From Cystobacter ferrugineus (lineage in GTDB: Bacteria; Myxococcota; Myxococcia; Myxococcales; Myxococcaceae), in the NCBI RefSeq assembly GCF_001887355.1, contig NZ_MPIN01000008.1, forward strand, positions 113,935 through 177,934: 64,000 bases of DNA, read 5' to 3'. Every line of letters starts with the position of its first letter. Position 1 is the stretch's first letter. Shown in pieces: positions 25,417 to 33,991 of the stretch. Position numbers and translations under genes: made by a program. Under the pieces are notes generated by a model. It saw only the letters and a list, made by a program, of their open reading frames with translations. It was not told the origin of the DNA and ran no database searches.

Positions 25417-25883
25417 GCGACGGAAGCGCTTGGGACGGCAACTGGAAGGTCCGCTTGTATGAGCGGGTCCGCGAGCGTGGCTACGATTCGCTCACCGCCT
25501 TCGCGAACGCCCGCCCCACCGCCTCCCTGGTGGCACTGGCCAATGAGCTTGGTGCGAATGATATCGCAGCAGTGCAGGTATTCAGCGGATTGGTGGCCGA
25601 GGCGGAACGGGACCATCAGCTCACACGTTTGGTGCGCGGACAGTTCGTTCGCGAATTGTACGAGGCTCTCCCCGAGGGTTGGCCCGCAGAGATGGACGAT
25701 GCGATTCGTTTCAAGATAGCCAAGGCACTCGGCTTCTGGACTTCCTTCACTCCTGAGACTCACAAAGAGCGCGTCAGGCAGGTCAGGGCGGCGCTCCGCG
25801 CCACACCGCCTCCGCCCGGGTGGCGACCGCTCGGCCCCGACGACGAGCTACTGCTCATGCTCCTGCCCGACGAGGAAGTCTGA
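25413..25883 (+). CDS. Cognate immunity protein, copy B
   Basis: A 156-aa paralogue of the immunity proteins at 5234 and 6789. Conserved ends (GNWKVRLYERVRERGYDS and PPPPGWRPLGPDDELL) flank a middle section with scattered changes (for example ALGFWTSFTPETHKERV against ALGSWFADTPETHRNRV in copy A). It is translationally coupled to toxin B by ATGA. Similarity between the two loci ends about seven bases after its stop codon, so promoter, toxin and immunity gene were copied as one unit. Confidence 0.8.
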   Translation: MSDGSAWDGNWKVRLYERVRERGYDSLTAFANARPTASLVALANELGANDIAAVQVFSGLVAEAERDHQLTRLVRGQFVRELYEALPEGWPAEMDDAIRFKIAKALGFWTSFTPETHKERVRQVRAALRATPPPPGWRPLGPDDELLLMLLPDEEV

Positions 25884-26122
25884 ACTTCACCTCTGGACCC
25901 AGGAACACCCCCCACGCCCACGAGGTAGTGGTGAAGCTGTCGAGACCCGCCCGGACGTTACAGCAGGTGCAGGCCAAGGCCTAATCCATCAGGTTGAGCC
26001 CCGATGTTGACCTATCCGGTCATCCATCCCTTCCCTTTCGCATTCCCCGGTGTTACCTTGGAGGACCTTCAAGTGGATCCCAGGACCCAACAGGTCTTCT
26101 CCGCGGCGCAGGAGTATTTCGC

Positions 26123-26278
26123 ATGTCCTCACCTCAACCCGACGGCCACACGCTCCGCCCCACGGAGCCCGGGGGTCTTCTCTTCGATGGACCGGAATGC
26201 CGGTACACGTGCGTGCTGCTCACCCCCGAGGAGCAAGCCACGGAGGCATGGAGGAGCACGCGGAGGGAGCCACGGTGA
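26123..26278 (+). CDS. Small protein coupled to XRE regulator
   Basis: A 51-codon ORF (opening MSSPQPDGHTLRPTEPGG) with AGGAG eight bases before ATG 26123. Its stop codon overlaps the GTG start of the XRE gene (GTGA at 26275-26278), a typical coupling arrangement. No domain is recognised. The 239 bases before it, after immunity copy B, contain no supportable gene. Confidence 0.45.
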   Translation: MSSPQPDGHTLRPTEPGGLLFDGPECRYTCVLLTPEEQATEAWRSTRREPR

Positions 26279-26664
26279 AGAACGACCCGATGACGAGGAA
26301 GAAGCTCACCGTGCACCTGGGAGAAGCACTGCGGGCGGCCCGGGCTCGGGCGCAATGGACGCAAGCGGACGTGGCCGAGCGCGTGGGGGTGGCCACGGAG
26401 GTGTACGGGAGGATGGAGCGCGGCAACCTGACGCCCAGCGTGCCGATCCTGCGTGCCTTGTGCGGGGTGTTGAGGATGGACGCCGATGAGGCCCTGGCCC
26501 TGGAATCCCGGGGGACGGCCGCCTGGTTGAAGGAGCAACCCGCCCCCGAGGAGGAGTCGCCACAGATACGCCGCCTGATGCGCGCGCTGCGCCTGATGGA
26601 CGACAAACAACTGGCGGCCCTGAGCGTGGTCGCGCGCACCCTGGCATCATCGGCAGACGAGTAA
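26275..26664 (+). CDS. XRE-family regulator
   Basis: A 129-aa protein with an N-terminal Cro/CI-type helix-turn-helix (about 14-68: LGEALRAARARAQWTQADVA and EVYGRMERGNLTPSVPIL) and an acidic helical tail. GTG 26275 with GGAGGGAG upstream is the preferred start; MTRKK five codons later is an alternative. It is a paralogue of the convergent gene at 26705-27082, sharing VYGR.ERG..TPSVP.LR. The targets are unknown. Confidence 0.85.
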   Translation: MKNDPMTRKKLTVHLGEALRAARARAQWTQADVAERVGVATEVYGRMERGNLTPSVPILRALCGVLRMDADEALALESRGTAAWLKEQPAPEEESPQIRRLMRALRLMDDKQLAALSVVARTLASSADE

Positions 26665-26670
26665 CGGCCT

Positions 26671-26694
26671 TCCGGGGGCTCACTGAACCCCGGA
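26671..26694. terminator. Bidirectional terminator between convergent XRE genes
   Basis: TCCGGGG (26671-26677) pairs with CCCCGGA (26688-26694) around a ten-base loop in the 40-base gap between two convergent genes. No U-run follows on either strand. Confidence 0.5.
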
Positions 26695-26704
26695 GCACGG
26701 CCAC

Positions 26705-27082
26705 TCACCTGGAGAAGTGGGAGTCGGCGGTCTCCAACAACTTGCGCGCGAGGCTCAGTCGCTCCGGAGGCCAGTCACGCAAGAGGTGGATGATGCGGCT
26801 CAACTCCGGGTGCTCGATGGGCTCGGACGAGCGCCTCGCGGCCGACCCCTTCGCATCCTGCGCCCGCGGCGACAAGGAAAGGAGCGCGTCCGCGGAGAGT
26901 CCCAGGGTGGCGCAGATGCGGCGCAGGGAGGGCACGCTGGGCGTCATCTTCCCACGCTCGATCCGGCCGTAGACCGCGGGCTTGAGCCGGACCCGCTGGG
27001 CGACTTCCGCCTGGGTGAGGCCCTGGCGCAGACGGGCCGCGCGAGCCATGTCCCCGAGAATGTGTCGCAGCTTGTCATCCAT
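26705..27082 (-). CDS. XRE-family regulator
   Basis: A 125-aa protein with a Cro/CI-type helix-turn-helix (about 7-62: ARLRQGLTQAEVAQRVRLKP, VYGRIERGKMTPSVPSLRR) and a C-terminal helical segment. It is similar to the convergent XRE protein, so the pair arose by inverted duplication or by common descent. The start at 27082 places it divergent from the TlpA-like gene, 62 bases away, whose expression it might control. Confidence 0.85.
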   Translation of the reverse strand: MDDKLRHILGDMARAARLRQGLTQAEVAQRVRLKPAVYGRIERGKMTPSVPSLRRICATLGLSADALLSLSPRAQDAKGSAARRSSEPIEHPELSRIIHLLRDWPPERLSLARKLLETADSHFSR

Positions 27083-27144
27083 GGAACCGCGTCTAGCTCA
27101 AGAGACGGCACGCCGGACAGCAACTGCTTCATGCTCTGCGACCT

Positions 27145-27666
27145 ATGACACGGCAAGGCTTCATGCCCAGGGTGGTGAGTGCCCTCATTGGCGCCTGGGT
27201 GGCGTTGGCTCCGGGCTGCCGGAGCGAGCCACCTCCGAGCTACATCCGGCTCGAAGGAGCCGCCCCCGTGCTCGAAGATCCACCGGACGCACGCGCCCAG
27301 CTCATCGTCTTCTGGGCCTCGTGGTGTCCTCCCTGCCGCGAGGAAACCCCCGAGCTGTTGGCCCTGGCGAAGAATCCCCCCGAGGAGCTCCAAATCCTGG
27401 TCTTCAGCCACGACGCCGACATGCAGGGCGTGGAGACGTTCCTCGGAGGGCCGCCCGCCACGGCCCTGCACCTGCGCCTGGACGTGGGAAAGCGCGCCGC
27501 CCTCTCCTTGGGCGTGGACACGCTTCCCACGAGCATCCTGGTGGTGGACGGACGCCTGGTCGCCCGCTTCCAGGGTCCTCGGGAGTGGAATTCCCGCGCG
27601 ATGCGGCGCCTCCTGGAGAAGCTGACCAAGGAGCACCCGGCACGCGCCCCCACCCCAGCGCATTGA
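27145..27666 (+). CDS. TlpA-like thioredoxin lipoprotein
   Basis: A 173-aa exported thioredoxin-fold protein: signal ending APGC, then FWASWCPPCREETPELLAL (active site CPPC near residues 59-62), the helix and strand order of TlpA/ResA, and the cis-Pro loop in DTLPTSILV. It probably reduces or protects thiols in periplasmic proteins. It begins a plus-strand run that continues into the heavy-metal efflux genes, whose products are rich in Cys, so keeping those thiols reduced is a plausible role. Confidence 0.88.
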   Translation: MTRQGFMPRVVSALIGAWVALAPGCRSEPPPSYIRLEGAAPVLEDPPDARAQLIVFWASWCPPCREETPELLALAKNPPEELQILVFSHDADMQGVETFLGGPPATALHLRLDVGKRAALSLGVDTLPTSILVVDGRLVARFQGPREWNSRAMRRLLEKLTKEHPARAPTPAH

Positions 27667-27703
27667 CTCGCCCCACACGTCACCGGTAGGACCCAGGGGA
27701 TCG

Positions 27704-28006
27704 ATGCCGTTGTTCCTCCGCCTCATCGCCCTCCTTCTCATGCTGACGACCGGAGGGGTCTCCCAGACGCTCGCCCTCGTCGGCGACGAGGTCGAGGACT
27801 GTGCGGGCGAAGAGGAAGACGGCCCGTGTGCCGACTGCGCGGGTGACTGCGGCGTGTGCCCATGCTGCCCTCTCCGGGCGATTCCCTCCACGCCCGTCGT
27901 GGAAGTGCCCGCCGAAGTGACCCCGCCGGAACCGGTGCTCGTCTCCCTCCACGAGCCCGCTCTCCTCGCGGTGGGCACGGACATCTTCCAGCCTCCGAGA
28001 GCCTGA
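27704..28006 (+). CDS. Small exported Cys-rich protein
   Basis: A 100-aa protein with a hydrophobic signal (LFLRLIALLLMLTTGGVSQ) and an acidic Cys cluster, DCAGEEEDGPCADCAGDCGVCPCC (in full about 32-55), followed by a Pro/Val-rich tail. The Cys/Asp/Glu cluster would bind soft metal ions. It sits between the thioredoxin gene and the metal-efflux operon, so a metal sensor, scavenger or export partner is likely. CAGGGG upstream of ATG 27704 supports the start. The 176 bases after it hold no supportable gene. Confidence 0.7.
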   Translation: MPLFLRLIALLLMLTTGGVSQTLALVGDEVEDCAGEEEDGPCADCAGDCGVCPCCPLRAIPSTPVVEVPAEVTPPEPVLVSLHEPALLAVGTDIFQPPRA

Positions 28007-28182
28007 CCCTCGACCCTCGCGGGAGAAGTGTGTCCAGCGTTCCCCGCCACGAGCCTCTTCAGGCCTCGAGAGTCCTCCCCGCGTCCGTGCGTCCCCAGTC
28101 CCCGTCTCCCCGTGCATCCCGCGCGGGGCGTTCACCCCCGTGATCGGCCTTCCAGGTGAAGGCGCACGGCCGGAGTTCCTCC

Positions 28183-28458
28183 ATGCGTTCCTTGCGTTCA
28201 CTGTCCCTCGTGGTGTCCCTGCTCGTCGTCCCCGCCCTGCCCGCCCTGGCCGAGGACAAGAAGCCCACCGAGGCCGCCAAGACCGAGAGCGGGAAGGCCA
28301 CCTGTGAGCACGGTGTCCAGAAGAGCCTCTGTACCCGCTGCAACCCGAAGCTGGCCACCGTCTACAAGGCCAAGGGCGACTGGTGCGCCGAACACGAGCG
28401 GCCCGAGTCCCAGTGCGTCCTCTGCCACCCAGAGCTGGCCCAGAAGGGAGTGAAGTAG
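28183..28458 (+). CDS. Small periplasmic protein with CxEH/CxxC repeats
   Basis: A 91-aa exported protein: signal ending PALA, then CEHGVQKSLCTRCNP and WCAEHERPESQCVLCHPEL. The same repeat unit (C.EHG.P.S.C..C[HN]P) is found in the N-terminal part of the RND adaptor that starts one base after this stop codon. The repeats should bind metal; the CVLCH piece also fits the heme-attachment pattern CxxCH. It is probably a periplasmic metal carrier for the efflux pump. GGAG before ATG 28183 supports the start. Confidence 0.75.
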   Translation: MRSLRSLSLVVSLLVVPALPALAEDKKPTEAAKTESGKATCEHGVQKSLCTRCNPKLATVYKAKGDWCAEHERPESQCVLCHPELAQKGVK

Positions 28459-30027
28459 ATGCGCCCCCGCATCGGCCCGAGGGTCGTGGCGGTCCTCCTC
28501 GCCCTGGGAGCGGCGGCCTGCTCGAGCGGCTCCAAGCCCACCGGGGCGGAGAAGTCCACCCCGCCTCCCGTCGATGCGGGTCCCCCCTCCGCGACAGCCA
28601 TCACCACCCAAGAGGTGAAGTTGTGTGAGCACGGCGTGCCCGCGGAGCTGTGCACGAAGTGCAACCCGGAGTTCATCGACGTCTTCAAGGCCCAGGGCGA
28701 TTGGTGCGAGGAGCACGGCCTGCCGGAGTCCCACTGCAAGCAATGCCATCCGGAGCTCACCTTCACCGCGCGGTCCTCCACCCCGAAGGATTGGTGCAAG
28801 GAGCACGCGGTGCCGGAGTCCCAATGCACCCGGTGCCACCCGGAGCTCGTGGCGAAGTTCATCGAGGCCGGGGACTACTGCCGCGAGCATGGCTACCCCG
28901 AGTCCGTGTGCCCCTACTGCCACCCGGAGAAGGTGAGGGCCGCGGGCGCTGAACCGCCCGTCTTCCCCGAGCCCGGCACCCGCGTGCGCCTCGCCTCGGC
29001 CGAGACGGCTCGCGAGGCCGGCATCCGGACAGTGCGCGTGCGGCGCCAACCCTTCGCCCGCACGCTGGAGGTGGTTGGACAGCTCGACTTCAACCAGAAC
29101 CGGCTGGCGCGGCTGTCGACCCGGAGCGACGCGCTGGTGATGGAGGTCCGGGTGGATGTCGGCGACGAGGTGAAGGCCGGCCAGCCCCTCGCGGTGGTGA
29201 CGTCCGCCACCGTCGGCGAGGATCAAGGACGGCTCTCGACGGCACAGGCCCGGGTGCGGGCCGCCCTCGCGGCGGTCTCCCGTGAGCAGACCCTCGTCGA
29301 GCGAGGCATCAGCCCTCGGCAGGCCCTGGAAGAAGCCCAGGCGGAGCTGGCGGCGGCCGAGGGTGAACGCGAGGCGGCTCGAGCTGCCCTGGGAGCCGCG
29401 GGCGCCTCCACCGGAAGCCAGCAGGGACTCTTCACGTTGAAGGCCCCCTTCGCGGGAACGGTGGTGGCCCGGGATGCCGTGCCCGGCCGGCACGTCGCGG
29501 GGGGACAGACGCTCCTCCAGCTCGCGGACCTGGGCACCCTCTGGGCCCAGCTCGAGGTGCCCGAAGCGGACGCCCTGGCCGTGCGCGCGGGTCAGCCCGT
29601 CACCCTCTCCTTCGAGGGCGTGCCCGGAGAGACGCGCCAGGCCCCCCTCACCCGCGTGGGTGCCTCGGTGGAGCCAGCCACCCGCACCGTGCGCGCCCGC
29701 GTGGAGCTGCCCAATCCGGACCATGCGCTCAAGGCGGGCCTCTTCGTCCGGGCCCGGGTGCAGGTGTCCGCCCCGCATGACGCGCTCCTGCTCCCCCGCG
29801 AAGCCATCCAGCACGCCGAGGGGCGCCCCCTCGTCTTCGTGAAGACGGGAGCGGGCCTCTACGAGCCCGTCGCCGTGGAGCTGGGTGCCGCGACCCGAGA
29901 GCACGTGGAGGTGGTGAAGGGACTCGAGCCCGGTGCGGAGGTCGTCACCACGGGCGCCTTCCTCCTCAAGACGGAGATCCTCAAGGGCTCCATCGGCGCG
30001 GGCTGCTGCGAGGAAGGCGGCGGGTAG
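28459..30027 (+). CDS. RND efflux periplasmic adaptor (CusB/CzcB type) with metal-binding repeats
   Basis: A 522-aa membrane-fusion protein. After a lipoprotein signal (ALGAAACSS) come several tandem Cys/His repeats (about 55-160: CEHGVPAELCTKCNP, WCEEHGLPESHCKQCHPE, WCKEHAVPESQCTRCHPE, YCREHGYPESVCPYCHPE), then barrel-sandwich, alpha-hairpin and beta-barrel domains of the HlyD/CusB type (about 180-510) ending GCCEE. It would hand metal ions to the inner-membrane pump encoded five bases downstream. The N-terminal repeat domain is much larger than that of standard CusB/CzcB. The outer-membrane channel gene is not in this window. Confidence 0.9.
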   Translation: MRPRIGPRVVAVLLALGAAACSSGSKPTGAEKSTPPPVDAGPPSATAITTQEVKLCEHGVPAELCTKCNPEFIDVFKAQGDWCEEHGLPESHCKQCHPELTFTARSSTPKDWCKEHAVPESQCTRCHPELVAKFIEAGDYCREHGYPESVCPYCHPEKVRAAGAEPPVFPEPGTRVRLASAETAREAGIRTVRVRRQPFARTLEVVGQLDFNQNRLARLSTRSDALVMEVRVDVGDEVKAGQPLAVVTSATVGEDQGRLSTAQARVRAALAAVSREQTLVERGISPRQALEEAQAELAAAEGEREAARAALGAAGASTGSQQGLFTLKAPFAGTVVARDAVPGRHVAGGQTLLQLADLGTLWAQLEVPEADALAVRAGQPVTLSFEGVPGETRQAPLTRVGASVEPATRTVRARVELPNPDHALKAGLFVRARVQVSAPHDALLLPREAIQHAEGRPLVFVKTGAGLYEPVAVELGAATREHVEVVKGLEPGAEVVTTGAFLLKTEILKGSIGAGCCEEGGG

Positions 30028-30032
30028 CGGCC

Positions 30033-33000
30033 ATGCTCTCCTGGCTCATCGACGCGTCGCTGCGGCACCGCCAGGTCGTCCTCGTGGGGGCGTTGGCCCT
30101 CATCGTCTCGGGCGTGCTCGCCTTCCGGGAGCTGCCCCTGGACGCCTTCCCGGACACCACCCCCACCCAGGTCCAGGTCAATGCCGTCGCCCCGGCCCTC
30201 ACCCCCGTGGAGGTGGAGCGTCAACTCACCCTCCCCATCGAGCAGGCCCTGGCCGGACTGCCCCGCGTGCAGGAGCTGCGCTCGCTCTCCAAGTTCGGGC
30301 TCGCCCAGGTCACCCTCCAGTTCGAGGACGGCACGGACCTGTGGTTCGCCCGGCAGCAGGTGGCCGAGCGTCTGGGCCGCGTCGAGCTCCCCGCGGGTCT
30401 GGCGCGGCCCACCCTGGGGCCCGTGGCCACGGGACTCGGAGAGGTCTTCCACTACCTGGTGAAGAGCCGAACGCGGAGCCTCGCCGAGCTGCGCACGCTT
30501 CATGACTGGGTCATCGCCCCGAGGCTGCGCGGCGTGCCGGGCGTGGCGGAGGTGAACGCCTGGGGCGGCGAGGAGAAGCAGTGGCACGTGGTGGTGGAGC
30601 CCCAGCGCCTCCAGCAGTTCAACCTCTCGCTGGGGGACGTCTACCGGGCGCTGGAGGCCAACAACGCCAACGTGGGCGGCGGCGTGGTGGAGCGGGGAGG
30701 CGGGGCCAGCCTCGTGCTCGGGGTGGCCGCGCTGGAGAAGGGCGAGGACGTCGAGGAGGTGGTGATCGCCGCACGCCATGGCGTACCGGTGCGCATCCGG
30801 GACGTGGCCCGCGTGGAAGTGGGCGGGGAGATCCGCCGAGGCGCCACCACGGCGGATGGCGAGGGCGAGGCCATCCTGGGCCTGGGCTTCATGTTGGTGG
30901 GAGAGAACTCCCACACGGTGACGAAGGCGTTGGCCCAGCGTCTGGAGGAGGTAGGAAAGAGCCTCCCCGAGGACGTCCAGGTGGAGCCCGTCTACGAGCG
31001 CACCGAGTTGGTGGACCACGTGTTGCGCACGGTGCGCACCAACCTCTTCGAGGGCGCCCTGCTCGTCATCGCGGTCCTCTTCGTCGCGCTGGGCCACTGG
31101 CGCGCGGGCCTCATCGTGGCGGCGGCCATCCCCTTGTCCCTGCTGTTCGCATTCAACGCGATGCTGAGCTTCGGCATCGCCGGCACCCTCATGTCCCTGG
31201 GAGCCATCGACTTCGGCCTCGTGGTGGACTCGTCCGTCATCCTCGTGGAGAACGCGGAGCAGCGGCTCGCCGAGGCCCCCCCGGACAGCGACTCGCGGCG
31301 GGTGATCCGGGATGCCACCCTCGAGGTGCGCGAGCCCACCCTCTTCGGCGAGCTCATCATCGGCGTGGTGTATCTGCCCCTGCTCACCCTGGAGGGCGTG
31401 GAGGGCAGGCTCTTCCGCCCCATGGCCCTCACCGTCATCTTCGCCCTGCTCGGCTCGGCCCTCCTGTCCCTGACGCTCATGCCGGTGCTCGCTTCCTTCG
31501 CGCTGAAGCGCAGGGCGGGCCGTCACCACAAGCCGCGGCTCATCATGCTGCTCGAGCGCGCCTACCAGCCCGTCCTCCACCAGGCCCTCGCCCATCCCCG
31601 GCGCGTGCTCGCCGGCGCGGGACTGCTCGGGGTGGGAGCCCTCGTGGCCGCCACGCAGCTCGGCAGTGAGTTCGTTCCCCGCCTCTCCGAGGGCACCCTC
31701 GTCATCAACACCGTGCGCCTGGCCGAGGTGTCCCTCACCGAGTCCATCCGCTATGGCGGGCAGATCGAGAAGGTGCTGCGCGAGAAGTTCCCGGACGAGG
31801 TGAAGCGCGTGTGGACGCGCACCGGCACGGCGGAGATCGCCACCGACGCCATGGGCATCGAGCTGTCCGATGTCTTCATCACCTTGAAGCCCCGCGAGGA
31901 GTGGAAGCGGGCGGAGACCCAGGAGGAGCTCGTCGCGGAGATGAAGGCGGAGCTGGCGGACCTGCCCGGCATGCGCATGGCGTTCCTCCAGCCCATTGAA
32001 ATGCGCGTCAACGAGATGATCGCCGGGGTGCGCGGCGACGTGGGCATCAAGCTCTTCGGAGACGACCTGGACGTGCTCGAGGCCAAGGCGCGGGAGATGG
32101 AGGCCGTGGTGCGAGCCATCCCCGGGGCCGCGGACGTCACCGTGGAGCAGGTGACGGGCCAGCCCGTGCTGCAAGTGACGGTGGACCGCTCGGCCATCGC
32201 CCGCCACGGCATCCCCGCCCGGGAGGTGCTCGACGTGGTGGAGGCCGTGGGCACACGCCGGGTGGGCGAGGTGCGCGAGGGCGAGCGGCGCTTTCCCCTC
32301 GCGGTGCGCCTCGCGCCGGAGTACCGCGAGGAGCCGGCGAAGCTCGCCACCGTGCCCGTGACGGCTCCGAGTGGGGAGCGGGTACCGCTGGGGCGGCTGG
32401 CCACGCTCCGGGAGGTGTCCGGTCCCACCACCATCCAGCGAGAGGGGGGACAGCGCCGCCTCGTCATCCAGGCCAATGTGCGCGGCCGGGACCTGGGCGG
32501 CTTCGTGGACGAGGTGCGCCGGACCCTGGAGGAGAAGGTGGAGTTGCCAGCCGGCTACCATGTCCGCTTCGGCGGGCAGTTCGAGCACCTGGAGCGCGCC
32601 CGGACGCGGCTGCTCATCGTGGTGCCCATCGCCCTCGCGCTCGTCTTCGCCCTGCTCTACCTCACCTACCGCCGGGTGCTGGACGCGCTGCGCATCCTCG
32701 TCAGCGTGCCCTTCGCCTGGGTGGGAGGCGTCCTGGCGCTGCTCATGCGCGGACTGCCCTTCTCCATCTCCGCGGCCGTGGGCTTCATCGCCCTGTCGGG
32801 GGTGTCGGTGCTGGGGGACATGGTGCTCGTCAGCCGCGTGCGCCAGTTGCTCGAGCGGGGCCTGCCACTCGGGGAGGCCCTGCGCGAAGCGGCCCTGTCA
32901 CGCCTGCGGCCGGTGCTGATGACGGCCGCCGTGGCCGCCATCGGCTTCCTTCCCATGGCGCTCAACACGGGGGTGGGCGCGGAGGTGCAGCGCCCCCTGG

Positions 33001-33107
33001 CCACCGTCGTCATCGGCGGCCTCCTGTCCTCCACCGTGCTGACCCTGCTCGTGCTGCCCGTCCTCTACTCCGTCTTCGGCGCCGGACGGACCCACACGGA
33101 CAGGTGA
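30033..33107 (+). CDS. Heavy-metal RND efflux pump (CzcA/CusA family)
   Basis: A 1,024-aa inner-membrane proton/metal antiporter of the HME-RND family: twelve membrane helices, two large periplasmic loops, and a helix-4 motif AIDFGLVVDSSVILVEN with the Asp, Asp and Glu spacing of CzcA, which favours divalent ions (Zn, Co, Ni, Cd) over Cu(I). N-terminal LPLDAFPDTTPTQVQV and AFLQPIEMRVNEMIAG are family hallmarks. It is the final gene of a tight operon with the adaptor and small Cys-rich proteins. The convergent OmpA gene ends six bases away. Confidence 0.93.
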   Translation: MLSWLIDASLRHRQVVLVGALALIVSGVLAFRELPLDAFPDTTPTQVQVNAVAPALTPVEVERQLTLPIEQALAGLPRVQELRSLSKFGLAQVTLQFEDGTDLWFARQQVAERLGRVELPAGLARPTLGPVATGLGEVFHYLVKSRTRSLAELRTLHDWVIAPRLRGVPGVAEVNAWGGEEKQWHVVVEPQRLQQFNLSLGDVYRALEANNANVGGGVVERGGGASLVLGVAALEKGEDVEEVVIAARHGVPVRIRDVARVEVGGEIRRGATTADGEGEAILGLGFMLVGENSHTVTKALAQRLEEVGKSLPEDVQVEPVYERTELVDHVLRTVRTNLFEGALLVIAVLFVALGHWRAGLIVAAAIPLSLLFAFNAMLSFGIAGTLMSLGAIDFGLVVDSSVILVENAEQRLAEAPPDSDSRRVIRDATLEVREPTLFGELIIGVVYLPLLTLEGVEGRLFRPMALTVIFALLGSALLSLTLMPVLASFALKRRAGRHHKPRLIMLLERAYQPVLHQALAHPRRVLAGAGLLGVGALVAATQLGSEFVPRLSEGTLVINTVRLAEVSLTESIRYGGQIEKVLREKFPDEVKRVWTRTGTAEIATDAMGIELSDVFITLKPREEWKRAETQEELVAEMKAELADLPGMRMAFLQPIEMRVNEMIAGVRGDVGIKLFGDDLDVLEAKAREMEAVVRAIPGAADVTVEQVTGQPVLQVTVDRSAIARHGIPAREVLDVVEAVGTRRVGEVREGERRFPLAVRLAPEYREEPAKLATVPVTAPSGERVPLGRLATLREVSGPTTIQREGGQRRLVIQANVRGRDLGGFVDEVRRTLEEKVELPAGYHVRFGGQFEHLERARTRLLIVVPIALALVFALLYLTYRRVLDALRILVSVPFAWVGGVLALLMRGLPFSISAAVGFIALSGVSVLGDMVLVSRVRQLLERGLPLGEALREAALSRLRPVLMTAAVAAIGFLPMALNTGVGAEVQRPLATVVIGGLLSSTVLTLLVLPVLYSVFGAGRTHTDR

Positions 33108-33113
33108 GACGTC

Positions 33114-33941
33114 CTAGCGCGCCGCGGTGGCCTGGTCGCCCGGCGCGAGGACGATCTCGATGCGCCGGTTGAGGCTGCGGTTCTCCGGCGAGTTGTTGGC
33201 GGCGATGGGCTGGTAGGGCCCATAGCCCGCGGCGGACAGCCGGGTCGGGTCCACGCCCGCGTCCTGCAGCGCCCGCACCACCGCCATCGCCCGCGCCAGG
33301 CTCAGCTCCCAGTTCGTGGGGAACGGCCCCTTCGGATCCGTGGGCACGTCATCCGTGTGCCCCTCCACCCGGATGATCTTCCCCTGCACGCCCTTGAGCG
33401 CCTCGGCCACCTTCTTCAGCGCCGCATCCCCCTCCTTGCCCACCCGCGCCGAGCCCGAGGCGAAGAGGATCTTGTCCTTGAGGTTCACCGTCATCCGGCC
33501 CTTGAGCTCCGACAGCTCCACCTTGCCCTCGGCGATCTCCTTCTCCAGGCTCTTGGAGAGGTTCTCGTACTCGGCGCTCTTCTTCTCCAGGGCCTCCTTG
33601 GCCTCGGCGAGCTTCTTCGTCGAGCGCGCCAGCTCCTGGTTGAGCGCCGTCAGCTCCGCGTTCTTCTGCTCCAGCGCCCGGCGCTCGGCCGTTCCCGCCG
33701 ACAGCCCCGCCTCCGCGGTGTTCAGGCGCGTGTTCAACGCCTCCTTCTCCGCCTCCAGCCCCTTCACCTGCTCCTCCAACTGCCCCACCTTCTCCTGCGC
33801 CGCCGTGCGCGCCGCCTTCTCCGCCTGGAGTTGTTCATCGAGCGTCCGCGCGTTCTGCATCGCCAGGTCGTACTTGCCCTGGGTGACACAACCGGTGGTG
33901 AGCATGAACGTGCAGAGGGAGATCAGCAGCCTGGACCGCAT
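33114..33941 (-). CDS. OmpA-family lipoprotein with coiled coil
   Basis: A 275-aa lipoprotein (signal ending LTTGC). A long heptad-rich coiled coil (about 30-150, rich in E, K, A, L) leads to a C-terminal OmpA/MotB peptidoglycan-binding domain (about 155-268): ILFASGSARV, VEGHTDDVP, NWELSLARAMAVVR, NRSLNRRIEIVL. The protein would tether the outer membrane to the wall. It stands alone, 50 bases from the stop of the next minus-strand gene. Confidence 0.9.
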   Translation of the reverse strand: MRSRLLISLCTFMLTTGCVTQGKYDLAMQNARTLDEQLQAEKAARTAAQEKVGQLEEQVKGLEAEKEALNTRLNTAEAGLSAGTAERRALEQKNAELTALNQELARSTKKLAEAKEALEKKSAEYENLSKSLEKEIAEGKVELSELKGRMTVNLKDKILFASGSARVGKEGDAALKKVAEALKGVQGKIIRVEGHTDDVPTDPKGPFPTNWELSLARAMAVVRALQDAGVDPTRLSAAGYGPYQPIAANNSPENRSLNRRIEIVLAPGDQATAAR

Positions 33942-33991
33942 TCGGGTTCTCCTGGAGTCTTGGTTGAAGCTCCAAGCATATGCCCGAAAGG

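Noticed and set aside
25931-25983. Short frame after immunity copy B ending LSRPARTLQQVQAKA and a stop
   Set aside because: Too short and without a start to call; may be a scrap of a lost gene.
29859-32588. 909-codon open frame opposite the RND adaptor and pump genes
   Set aside because: Antisense of a clear CzcA/CusA pump; composition is His/Gly/Glu-rich and lacks domains.
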